From contig CM034548.1 of assembly GCA_020055645.1 (NCBI GenBank), forward strand, positions 44,136,296-44,200,295: 64,000 nucleotides of DNA, written 5' to 3'. A program made the position numbers and the translations under genes. This DNA is from Tomocerus qinae. Taxonomy: Eukaryota; Arthropoda; Collembola; Entomobryomorpha; Tomoceridae. Below are positions 48,103 through 61,000 of the stretch, one piece after another; the first letter of the stretch is position 1, and each line of letters begins with the position of its first letter. The notes beneath the pieces were generated by a model. The model was not told the origin of the DNA, did not search any database, and saw nothing but the letters and a program-made list of their open reading frames with translations.

Positions 48103-48133
48103 AGTTAGACACTATCTATAGACGTGTCTAACT
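48103..48133. repeat. Hairpin: 10-bp perfect arms, 11-base loop
   Basis: AGTTAGACAC (48103-48112) and GTGTCTAACT (48124-48133) are exact reverse complements around an 11-base loop. The stem is too short for a typical microRNA precursor. Function unknown. Confidence 0.55.
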
Positions 48134-51100
48134 GCTAAGAACTGCTACTACTGCTACTGCCAATTTTCTCTTCGGTAAATTGTAGTAAATGAACCGCAGG
48201 ATACTTTTCTCTTCTTAGTTCCACTTAATGTTACTCATAAACTTTTACTAAAAATAACTTAGGAAATTTTGTTTTCTCCCATTACTGCTACACAAGTAAA
48301 CTACAAAACTTGATCGTTAAAGCTTGGAGGTAAGTACATAATTATTTTATTAATCTGCCGATGCGATTTATTCATGTGCAGAAAGGATTTAATTATACTG
48401 ATTTCTATCTCCTTGAGTAATTTTGAGATTTTTAGGGGTTTATTCCATTAAAAGCTAAAACTTATTTATTCTGACTGTTCAAGCATGATAAAACATATTA
48501 CCTACTATCCTTCTACCTTTGTAATAATTCAGTTTCTAGTAATGTAGTTATGGTAGGTGTATGATTGTATGATATTAATCAAACGTTGATTATAAGTAAG
48601 TGATACTGAATATTTGCTTCGTAGTCATCTTTCAATTAGTTTTGATTAAATAATAATTTATGTAGATGTATCGAGATATTCATCTAAAGATTTGCGCCAA
48701 CTTGATTTTCAACAAATATCTACGGGCTGAATATTCGATTTACTAAGAAAGCCTTGGTTTAGTATTTATTCCGAAAATTCGGAAATAGTGTGTATCGATG
48801 TGTAAAACTGGAGGCAGCTGAGATTACTGCGGTTTGCTGCATGCTTTGAAAGCGATATTAGATTATATGAAATCAGTTCTTTTGATATATAAAGTCTGGT
48901 TTTGATCATCTTCTCTCAAATGAGTTTGGTTGGAAGTAAACTGGATGTGCTTTGAACGGGTAGCGTGCATTCGTATATAATTTGATTTTGCACAATGTAT
49001 AACAAGCAGTCTCGAAATAAGTAAGCTACCTTCTGCCTACTCTGTTCGTCTGCAAAGGAAGATTGGGCTAAAGATAAAGTAAGAAAGGATGTCACTTGTG
49101 TGTTCATTGTAGCAAGAGGCTCAATGGAATTTCCGCACTCGAGGAAATGAAGCGACAATAAGCCTCTCATTCCCATAATCAATACAATGAGGAGCATCTA
49201 TCGATTAATTCTAATCTGACTTTTTATCCTTTGGCTCACACATGCATAATCCATCCCACATCCCTAATATTGTATCACAATACCCCAAATAGCCATATAT
49301 GACAACCTGAGTGTGCAACTGTTACATTATTACCTTTAGTTAAACCGCTATCACACTAGACATTTATTACGTAGGTATTTACTTCCTATGTAGCGTATCA
49401 TAATAATATCAGTCACGATGATATGTTTGTCGGTGACTTTTACTTTACAGGAGGTAAGAAATGCAAATTCCATTCAATATTTGCTCAACATTGCAAATTA
49501 CGGGTCTTCCTGTGCGAATTCAACGGAAGAGAAGAAAGGTAGGGAAACAAATGCTAGAAACGTACATTAATAATAGGCACATAGTCTTAAGAAGGATGTA
49601 CTTTAAGTGAGCGAGTTGTCTGACTAATATTTCTTTTGAACACATACACTTCCTACGAGATGGATAAATAAATGAGTATAAGAACGAGCAATTTCATAGT
49701 AATATGATTAGACAATTCGAGGACGAATTTCCTTCTCAGTCTCATAAAACACAATCAGTTCCATTTCAACTCAAAGCTCAACTCACAATCAGCTATAGTT
49801 TCTATTTTCCATTGAATAACATTTTGACATGAGGAGATAGCATTTCAGGTAGCTCCCTCCATATTACAGATAAAAGATATTATGCAATGAACTCATCCGC
49901 TATATTGCTGCATATAAGATAATACTTTTGTTATGCACAGCTAGGTGTGTATGAGAAGGCTGTCTGATGATGTTAGTTAGAGAAGCACAGTTATAGTATG
50001 TCTGCATTATGTTTTGTATGTTTCCTCTCCCTCCTTCTACCACTACTCGAGATTAGAGACATAGGAAGGTTTGTGACTAAAAGAAAGTAATAGCTCAGCT
50101 CTCATCTCTCACCGCTCAACTCTTCTTGAGTCAACTCTCAAGTCAACTAGCAACTGAACCCGAAAAACATTTCTGCCGAAAATCCAAAGCTATTGACTTG
50201 CTTCAATCCCCTCATCTCAGTTCTCCATTTCATTTCATAGCCTCCTCTGAATAAATTACTACACACACTTCTCTATCCCACCACTACTGCACTACCTACT
50301 GCCACTCTCTTCACAAACGAACCTACTATTTCCGTAGAGATATTACACAGTTAACTTACTATCTTTTCCTACCTACCGCATCCCACAATCTATTTCCCTG
50401 TCTTCTCAGTCTTCACATTTTAACTCCACATCCGAATATTGTATTATTTTCACTCTTCCACCATGTAGCTACACAACCTCTCAAACTTTTCCAGTCATAC
50501 AAATTTGATTAAATATAAAACATTTTGCACAACTGAAAGAATATCTCATCCTACAACTATATGCATTGTTCTCTTGTAGCAAAGTTGACCCTAATTTAAT
50601 TTTTGCGCATATTAAATCTGCATAGGTCCAAAAATTATTATATATCATGCAATGCAGTTGCTACAATCATAATTTACTTCATTCAGCCAATAGGAAGCAC
50701 GGTTTTACATTGCTACTGAAAGTATCTTACTTCATGTAAATTCTTTTCCAAATCGTTTATCTGTATTTAAATTGCATTTTTTCTCTACGAAAAAACGTAA
50801 TCTGCTGTTATAGAGGGATTTTGGGAAATATTTTATAATAATAAGGAAATTTGTTGGGCTACTAGACATATAAATATAAGATGTACATACATTGTTAGAT
50901 AATTTTTTTATAATAATGGTTTTCTTATAGAAGATGGCCATAATATAATCTGGCTTAACCAGATAAAATTTATGCATTCTAACAGGGGTAGCTATATCTA
51001 TGGTGTACTGTCGGAAAAGTAATATTTCACTAGAACCAATTGCGATCAATATTATGTAAGAGCTGTGCCTTGTCGTATATATACTTTCGGGGGATACTTT

Positions 51101-54100
51101 CGACAACAAGAATGTAAGTAGTTTCCAATATTAATATTATATCTCTGTGAAATGCATGGAGTACTACTAGCATGGCCTATATCCACAGTTAGAGTTAGCT
51201 AAGCAGAAAATATCCTGGAGAGAACAGTGGAAAAAATTAAAGAGTAGTAGAGGTAGATAGGCATGTTAAGTCATAGTAGGGATGAAGAGGGATTGGTATA
51301 AGAGAATAATATAGACTGTTGTATGTATTAGTCTTATTGTTAGTTGGTATTCAGAATAATGTGTAGGTTGCTCAGCCTCTAGTGCATATTGTTGGGATTG
51401 ATGAGAGGAAGACGAAACAGAGTTAGTTGAGTCGGTCTAGTCCATGGATAGAGAGTCTGCAACGGATTGGAAATTCTTTATGTGTGAAGGAGAATAGGAA
51501 GCAGGAGGAAAGTACCGGGAGAAAAGATAGATATAAATATAGAAGTATTTCTTGGGTTTAGAAAAAGTCGATCTGCTGAAGTACGTGGTACTTTAGCCGC
51601 TATGCCAGAAGAGGGGTAAGAACTCTCGGAGAGTAGAACTATTGTAGAGAATGAGTGTATGTGAATGTGAGTCGCGCCGTATTTTTCTTATTTCCTCCCA
51701 TTCCAATCCCAATTCAATTCCCAGTAATATCCTAGCATTTCTTTCCTTTTCGATACCGAGGCTGACTATTTTTGGACCTTTTCATTCTTAAACTTATCCA
51801 TTATGTACGAGAAGGCCTATACTTATGTTAGCATACCATTAACTAGTAATACGTAGTGAGACATAAGGAAAAGTCGGAAGAGGAGAAAGATCACTTCTCC
51901 AAAAGTTTTCTCTACGGAAGGAGCTAGAAAGCAGCTACCTATCTAAGTAAATGTGCACGTACTAAAATCCTGCTCTGATCCCAAAGAATTATTCTGCATT
52001 CGGAAAACTCAAAAGCTGTCCGTAACCAAATAGCAATCAACCACTCCGCAAATCGACTCCAACATTTGACAACATTTTAAACTCCCTCCTAACAGGACAT
52101 TCCATATCAATAATAAAACTCTGTATTTCCAGCTACCATAATTACATTTTTATCGCACAACTAATTCCACCGTATCCTTCCTAACAAGTCATGAGTCATT
52201 CTTAGACTACTGGCGATTACAATCCCTAGCGATTTCACATCTCACATGACAGCCAAGAATATTATGCATAGTGTGTGTAACTGGTTCTTCATGAAACGAA
52301 CAGACAGATGTCTGATAAAGTAAAAACAATTAGGTCCCTAATATATAACTTACTTACACTATAATGGCATCGCACAATATACTCTCTATACTTGTGGCCC
52401 TCTTAATACTAATGTTGCTGAGGGCAGCATAAAATTTTGATAAGAAAGGAGCGAGGCAGGAACTAAGAGTTATTCCATTTAATGGAACTAGCCAATTAAT
52501 TTGCCACGGTTTGATTCATGAGGGATCCTGACTGAAAAGCGCCTATAATAATTCTACAGAATGGAAACAGAAGTTCGAGTCTGTTTCGCTCTATCTCGTT
52601 CGTGGAGCAGATCTCTTCTGTGATTAGAAACTCCATGTTACACTGCGGACCAACAAACATGTACCGCTGTGTGTAATAGAAGTAGACGTACAAGTAGCTT
52701 ATCTCAAAACGATGTGTATACTTACACGTACAACTCAACTGACGGCCTACCACTTGTCTATACATTTTGTGCGTCTCGAAACAACTAACCTGCTGACACA
52801 CAAAGGTCTGCAAAGTCAGGAAAAACTGCGTCCAAGAACCGTTGATTCAGCTCTTGGCTTTAAACTAATCACTAGCTACAGATATGTATCTGCTTATACT
52901 TCAAAAAGTTATCCACACATTTACCTATCTCTATTGTTTGTCCAACCCACACATAAAAGAAAACCTTTCAGCTTAGAATGTACCTTGGCCCCAGCAACGG
53001 AAAATGCCCTTACGTAATTCCTTATGTAACAAAATTGTTAGCGTAATAATGTGGATGTACCCAATTGACATGAATTTGAGTATTATATAGTATTAAACAT
53101 AATACCCCTCCGAAGTAATAACCTTATATAATTTACTTTTAAATTCGATATGCTAAAGTTATTAGAGCGCATATTGAATTCTATAAAACATCATTGGATA
53201 TTTGAGCATCTACAACATATGAATGTCATTTACAATCGAATTGTCGACTCAAAAGTGAAACTAACGTTACGATGACGAAGCCTTTAGGACTCCTTTTTTC
53301 CACAATAGGCTTGTGATGTAATAAGCAAAAGGTTACGAGTTTCTCGGACGGTAATTTAATACTGTAAGAATAGTCTTCTCGTTAAAACTGCAACTAACGA
53401 GCACCTATCTCCGTAGCTGCTTGAATCCGGTTATGTATTAGTACAGAAACTAGGTAACAGTCGACTTTGTTTAACGAGATATATCACAAAATAAAAAATC
53501 TAGCATATCAATTGAATTGATATCTACGTTTTACTTTGTCATACTATAAGCCCTCAAATTACGGAAACCACATGATTCCCAATTCTATCAGCTACTAGTA
53601 TATAGTCTATTATTTTAAAGTGGTAATATACCAAATATATTTTACAAGAAAATACATTTTGCATCTAACAGTTTGTCTCCTTGTGTGCGCAAGGGAACAT
53701 GAAAGCGGATTCTGTCAGGAAACTGGTTCTTGTGTAACTGCCTGATTATTATAGGTGAAATGTTGCCAGAAAAGTTGCATGTAGCGTTGGATGCTGGAGA
53801 GTAAGTTGAAATGGAAACGGTCTCTGCATTTTCCTACAGTGCCCTAGTACAGATACATATACTGTCAATCGCATTGACTAAACTGTCATTTACACCAGCC
53901 CTCATGCAATCTCATCACAGTCCTCGTGCATATGTCCACGGATATCCAATAGCGACCCATCAAAATATGACACGTTGGCAAATCGTATGAATATGTGGAA
54001 TGTTTTTAATATTTAATATTTACCACTAGTGAGCTGTCGCACACAAATAGAAATGGGGAACAGTCACATTTATTAATTTTCCGTGTCTCTTCTGACGCTT

Positions 54101-55000
54101 ATACATGTCTTTTCAAATTCCACTACTTTTTCTTCCCAGACATTGACATTATGCAACCTTAACTTTGGTGAAATATCTGTTAGTTAATGTTTTCGACCTT
54201 TCAGAAATGTTGCTAAAAATTACCTTACAATACTTGAAACATTGGAGACAAATGTTTTGTATATGGGTAGTTGTTTCTCGTTGTAACATTTGTTGCCTTG
54301 CAATCAAGTGGTATTATTTATGGTTATTGAGTCCTTTTACCTTATATAAAGGAGTTTGAAGATTTAATTTGCAAAATGCCGGTTTCAGATTCACTCATTT
54401 AGCCAAATCTGGTGAGCTAGAGTGTTTGTCAATTTGCAATGCTTCGTCCGCAGATACTTGCTGATAATGAGATGGCATTGCCACACGGCAACTATACCAC
54501 AGAAAAGTAATTTTAGAGAAATGGTTCACTTCAGTCTGATTATGCCTTCAGGACTGCATTGAGTTGGGCCCGTATGTTTGATTGTGGTGCGGGTGGCCTA
54601 CTATCAGTAAATGGTAGAAATAATGCAACAGCAACGGCAAATTGTGTAATACTACCTAAAAACAAATTATTCTACCCTGCTCTTTAAATGTAACTGTTTA
54701 CATTGGTGATAAATTGAGCGTTAAATCGAAGGGGAATGAAATGTTTAAGGCATTCAGAATTCGGATACAATTCCAATGCACACAAGTTTGTCTCTAAAAG
54801 CAGATCCAAAAGCTATCACAAGTCAAATTTGAACATACATTAATCTGCTATAAATAACTTTAATGGCGATTTCTTGGCTTTGTCTTTTAATGACACCATT
54901 TTGCATACCAAATGTTACACAGTCGATATCTACAGTGCTGTAATACAATGATGCTGAACTACTACACAAATTGTCGCTTTAGATTCCTACAGGAACATTT
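48134..55000. other. Non-coding stretch; no gene seen
   Basis: The longest open frames are 125 codons (minus, 50732-51109) and 105 codons (minus, 52496-52813). Neither resembles a known protein and both fit chance. No repeats of note. Confidence 0.55.
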
Positions 55001-58000
55001 AACTTGTAATGTTCAATGTACAAAATGTACTATTCAGAGCACAAAGGTCTGGGGAAAATACGTTACATAATAATGTATGTCATAAAATGTTGCAAGCTTC
55101 AGGCAACCTGCAGATATATAATTTGAAAAAGGTATCAAGTAACACCGTCAGTTATGTAAATTTTTCGAAGTCACACTTTTACTACTTTGAAAAACATTTT
55201 AGGGGGTCCTATAAAATATGCACGTCAAAATGGGTCATTTTAAGGACAAATGCAAAATTTTTACGAGGGGGTACACTCCCACTAGACTAAAGATGCAACT
55301 GGGCTTTTGAAGGCATTCCGCTGTATGGACGTAAAAACTAACAGCAATTTGTGTGATTGAAATGGACTCTTTCACTTGGATGTGTAACATGATATTGAAA
55401 CAAGGAATTTGAGCCAGGGTTTTTCCTGGAACTGAATTTCCAAGGAATCGGGCTTCCGACCTTCATTATTTGGTGTGAAATCCAAAACCGCGCGTGGAGA
55501 TATTTGTAAGAAATTTCTTACTTTTCTTGCATTCTGTGGTGATTAGGTTAGCAAGGATCGCAGTATCGTTGCTTAATTGTCACAAACCATCCAACCGTGA
55601 TGATGTAACAGTTGAACTGGCGTCAGACCGATAGGGATGCGGCATAGGACTACATGCGAAGGTATTATCTTACCTGACTGACCTGAATTTGAGCGAACGG
55701 AAGGTTGTGTAAAAAATAATGAGGCATGTAACATGATATTTGCCGGATGTATCTTAGGAAAGGACTCAAGCATTCTGCACAAACAAATGTGACCTTTGAT
55801 CAATAGAAATGTCTTACTTTCTTCCTCAGATCTTCCTTTTATGCTTCTCAGGAGTTTTATAGTATTTCTTGTTAAGTAGCGTGGCATTGACCTGATGACA
55901 TAATCATCAGCTACACTCCTTACGTGTATCAAATACCAACAGAAATGATAGCGCATACACAGGACAGTCCCTCTATATGTTTGCATCGTTAGTGCTTTGA
56001 TAATAATCTCTTAAAGACACGCTATAATTAGTAAGTATTAGAACAATCAATCAATCAAGCTTTTATTTTCATACGCTGATTCCAAAGATGAACAAAGTCA
56101 TTCTGATTTCCGACAGAGGACATATATTATGAAGAAAAGGAATAGAAAGTCGTCTGTGCATGGAAATAAGCTAAATAAAAATTTATCAATGAAGTGAAAT
56201 CTTTTTATCTGCGTAGTAAAATGACTGGGGAAAGCATGTGGCATTTACTATTTACTTGTATTTCATAGAAACGGGGATTTCCTTCAAAAGAAAGATAAGT
56301 CTATTCTGTAGTATAGCCAATTCAAGCTTACCTACTACTTTCGTTTTCATTAAAAATTATCACTTCAGCTAACCCTAACCCATAGATGCATAACTGAGTA
56401 ATGGTTACATGACCTAATACTGAGCCGGATTAGTGAGTAAACGACAGTAGAATGGCAATGCGTAGCTAACTATCTCCGTTAAAGGGAGAATTCAATGTAG
56501 TTATAGTACTATTTGTATATGTCGTAGACAATTTGAAATGATTTCCATTGAAAGAGTAACCTACAAACGACCTTGTCTGATAAGAACACCCACGAGTCCC
56601 CGTCTATTTATAAAAGAAGATTACAGAGCACCACACTCGCTAATGGTAAGTACACAGCCATATTATGCCGTGTATAGTTGGATAAATAGCAGTATTCGTC
56701 ACGGTGAGTGATTTCATGTCGTCTATTTAGTTTTGTTTCGATTGAGAAAGGTTCAAGTGAACTGTGAACGTCTGCTCCTATCTAAGTAAATTGGCAGTAC
56801 ACAAATATGGCCATATAGTACAAATACACTGAGTAATACACTAGACTGCTCTCTACTATCTACTCATGTGTCTCCTCCGATGCTAACCAAGTTTGCATTG
56901 CATATCCGAGCTATAATATAGTTATACAGCGCTGAGACTTTGTAGTAATGTTTTCTTTGAGTCAGATTGACGTAGAATAAAATCGTACTTTTAGTAGTTG
57001 ATGTGATGCGAGTTGCTAGGTGTGCACGCATTAGCACATCTGTATGTAAAAGGGAGCCTGCAGATTCAATTTGACACTCAAGTTAAACTAACATTGCATT
57101 GTTCTTATCGGATCTCACAAAGGCACAACTTGGAAATGAAGATGTAAGAAAGTCTTTGAAAGGTCTTATTTTCTCTTTTTTTCTTTTAGAAAGCTGACTT
57201 GGCTTGTTGGACACGGACAGAGCCATTCCTTCTACATACAGCTCTTCCATTAATACTACTACCTAAACAACTCCATAGCAGCTTGGCAAATGTACCTCTT
57301 TAACTTCTACCAGATTGCAATACATTGTGCACAAATGAACTTTGCGCTTTCTACGATCTGTTCTGTGCCTGGCATTTCCTCCAGCACTAAAGCAATGTAC
57401 CTAATGTAAAATGCAACTATACACAGCAGAGATCTCTGTCTTGCACCATATGTGTCCATGAAACCGATTAATTTTCCATGAACACCAACTTTTATCAAAG
57501 TATATCCACGAATACAGATGTACTCTAACATGTACAGAGAAAGAGCGGACAAAAATATACTACGTCGAGTTGACTATAAATTGTTTGAAGTGCATGCTAA
57601 AATAAAATCCAAATTCGTCCAGTTCAACTCCACAAAGCATGGGTTGCCAAATTGGGATTTGTACTTCAGTTATAAAATCGGAAGCTAAAGGTGCATGTCG
57701 CATGTACACTTAAATTATTTACAGACCCTGCTGCAGACTATTTCAGTCACATTGATGATGGATCTTAACCATTTTTAAATTATAGGCTTAACTGCAGTTG
57801 CGTTTAAAATACCTTCTTGAATACAATAGAAAATGACATCAGCATCCGATACGGATGTAGATATCATTTTCTCAATGCACAGCAGATTTGAAATTTATTT
57901 GAGCAGTAATAAATAACCACCATGGTTAGTGTGGCAAATATTTTTAGAAACTAAGTAATACTAGGAATCAGAAGCTTTTGAAATAGCTAGCTAAGGAAGA

Positions 58001-61000
58001 AGAGGACAAAGACGAGCTCAGGTTGCTTGGTTGTAGTTTCAGGGCTACTTGTCTACGCTGCACTTATTTACAACCGGCCTTAGATCCCATAAAATTTGAT
58101 ATATGTATCTGCACCTACATTTTCTTATAATCGGTATCTCTTGTTGCAGCATTCACTACGTTTGGGCCTGTGCTTACTTACATAATAACAAGTTGGCCTT
58201 CCTGTCTAGCGTAAGTACAGTGAAGTATCTGCTGAAGAAGTAAATATCTGGCAGTAAATAATAACAATAGCTCTACACAATATGAAAATAGGCTGGTGGC
58301 TACATGGATTTATGGAAATAATATAAGGGAGTATACTTAAGTCTATTTAAGAATAAGGAAGAGCTGCTGGGTGGCTTAGACAAGTTTCCACAAGAATGAT
58401 ATAGTAAAGAGGGAAAATGACAGCGGTCGTTTTGGTAAGTGAAAGTCGAGCAGATTGAAAGCTCTGCTTACACATTTGGGTGTAGTGTGTTGTTGAAAGG
58501 GAAGTGGTGGTTGGAACATTTCCTCTTCTTGATCTACAGATACAGTTACATCACAGCCTCACCTCACCAAGCAATGCGACGAAAACTTGGTGGTGTGAGC
58601 AGACAAGTTGGGAAGTCGGAGGAGACTTAGCTACGGCTACTAATTCCAGTGGCGTACCTACAACTTTGTGCTGGAGAGATATCAGAGAGACGACGCTCGC
58701 TATATTATTATACGTAGTAAATAGTAAGCAAATAGTAGTAGGACTCTGCATCCAGCAACGACTCTCTCCCGACAGTCACACGTAGTCGAGCGAATGAGAA
58801 TCAGGAGTAGTAACTCAGTCAAGTCAAGATCCTCTGACTCTCATCTCCACAGCTCATCTCACACCCGAAGAATCCAGCTCGCAGGACCGTAGTTAGAGCG
58901 GAAACAATGCTTCTCGGCTCCAGATATTTTTCTCGTTATTTCCCCCTCCTCCCTTATCTAAGTTAGTTAGTTGGTTGGATGAAACTGAGAGAATGAAAGA
59001 GTTCGTGCCGCATTCACAGCAACTTTTCCTTTATCTACGTTGCCGCTTCCCTTGTCCTCCTGCTCTTCCCAACATTTTCCCTACACTTAACACTTATGCA
59101 TTCACTTTACCCAAACCAAGAACCTTTCTGTTGACCTTTTCCTCAAGGTGACCACACTTTCTCTCAAATCCCCCTCGCCACTTACGTATCTCACACATTT
59201 ACATATCAAATAGTTTGTAGCAGTAGAACTAAACTTTTTTCTAAATTCTACTTTTGCGTGTAAAATATTAAATAATAATAAGAGATTGGGAGACGCTTTA
59301 ACTGCTTTACGTTTCGCAATAGAGTAATTATCGTATCTTTGGAAAAGATTAATGCAGAGCCGGAATAGGCATGATGGGAGGAAATGCTCGAAAACTATCT
59401 AACAGGGCAAAAGTGTCCAGTTCAGGAAATAGCGGCCACTAGATGAACTTCTTTCGTTAATGCTCAAAAACTTATCTGTCCTCTGTAAGAAGGGAAATCC
59501 AACAATAGCAACTTATTTCCAATGGTACATTAAATACGAAGTGGTAAATATCAGCCTGTACATCAAATAATATACTACAATGCACACACTACCAATAAAA
59601 AGTTTTCATACATACATACGAGTACGTGTCTACAAGTATTACGTAGAAAAATTCACACAACTGACGGCGTTACTTGATACTTTGTCTAATGATATAGACT
59701 GCTTGCAGCATTATGTAACAGTAAAGAAGTTGACTTCATTCAGCCTCTGCGCTACTGTCCGTCGTCTTTCTCTCGTTCTTTCTCTTCTGGATCAATACCC
59801 CAGCAAAAACGCTGGATTTCCACTCCACATCTTATATCGTTGAGTTGCTACTCATCCAGTCAAGTTACATAACATTCATTACTGTGTGCCCATGTAACTT
59901 GTTATATAAGATCAGCTCTATCTCCTATCGTATTACGTAACACTACTTACATAATATTATATAACTCTTCAGGATGTCGCTATAAAATGGATATAAAATT
60001 TATTTTATATCATAAATATAATTTTTACACTTACTTTTGACAATATTGTTATAGATTTGCATTTTCAGTCAAATATTCACATTTAATGTTCGCAGAATTA
60101 TAACTTATAAAATGTCCTCAATAACGTGTAAATGTTCAAATATGCGTGACAGTATAATACAGGACTTGGATTTTCCTCCACATTTCAAATAGGACCAGAA
60201 TGATACATTTTATGTCAGGAATATAGTAATATACCTAGTAATATTAAAATTCCAATCTTCACAAATTCCAATATTGCCTTTTCTTTGATATCACAGATAG
60301 AAAGTGCGGATATAATATTGATATAAAAGGAATTGGAAATACTTGTCGTATAAATAAGTTACGACAGTCGACCAATATTCCCTGCAAACTGATATATTGT
60401 ACATCTGGTAAAAGTGACAACAAATTATTTCCAACTCTTGATGAAAAATAAATTCAAGCTGAAAGGCGACATGGGCTTTATGCAATCTATGTAAATGAGA
60501 GAGGAGAAAACAACTGTAGAAGCAGATGTATTGAAAATTTGTTATATAATATACTCCAAATAAATTTAGTAACATAATATGTATCTATGTACTTCCCAGA
60601 AAGAATAGGTACATCTTAGTTTTAGTCCTGGAGTATGTAAATATCAAAGGTGCAAAGGATAAAATGAAAGTTTATAATATTGTACCTTGTAAGGTAGGTG
60701 CATGTATGTATGACAATTCTTTTGCTCAGCTTCAACCTGGTAGGATCTTCCAAAAGCAAGATCCGTTCAGATGTGCAGCTATATCTTGTGTTCTTTGTCT
60801 AGTTTAAGATTAGTGGAGAGGGCTGATGAAGTTAAAGACAATGAAAGAAAGAAGACAAAACTAGTTGCAAAAATAAAACTGGAGTTTCCAAGTTATTAAC
60901 CTCAAAGATAAAGTCGACTTCGAAGTTGTATATCTGTATTACATTGAGCCTGAAGAGGTAGCGACAAAGATTCCTTCGTACCAGAACTTCTCTCTGCTGC

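Noticed and set aside
55180..55290. G-run segments (AGGGGGTCC, GAGGGGGTACACTCCC) resembling transposon end fragments
   Set aside because: I could not find matching inverted ends or a target-site duplication, so it is not called as an element.
55573..55986. 137-codon minus-strand open frame with ATG start
   Set aside because: The length is near what chance gives in 64 kb of this composition and the translation resembles no family I know.
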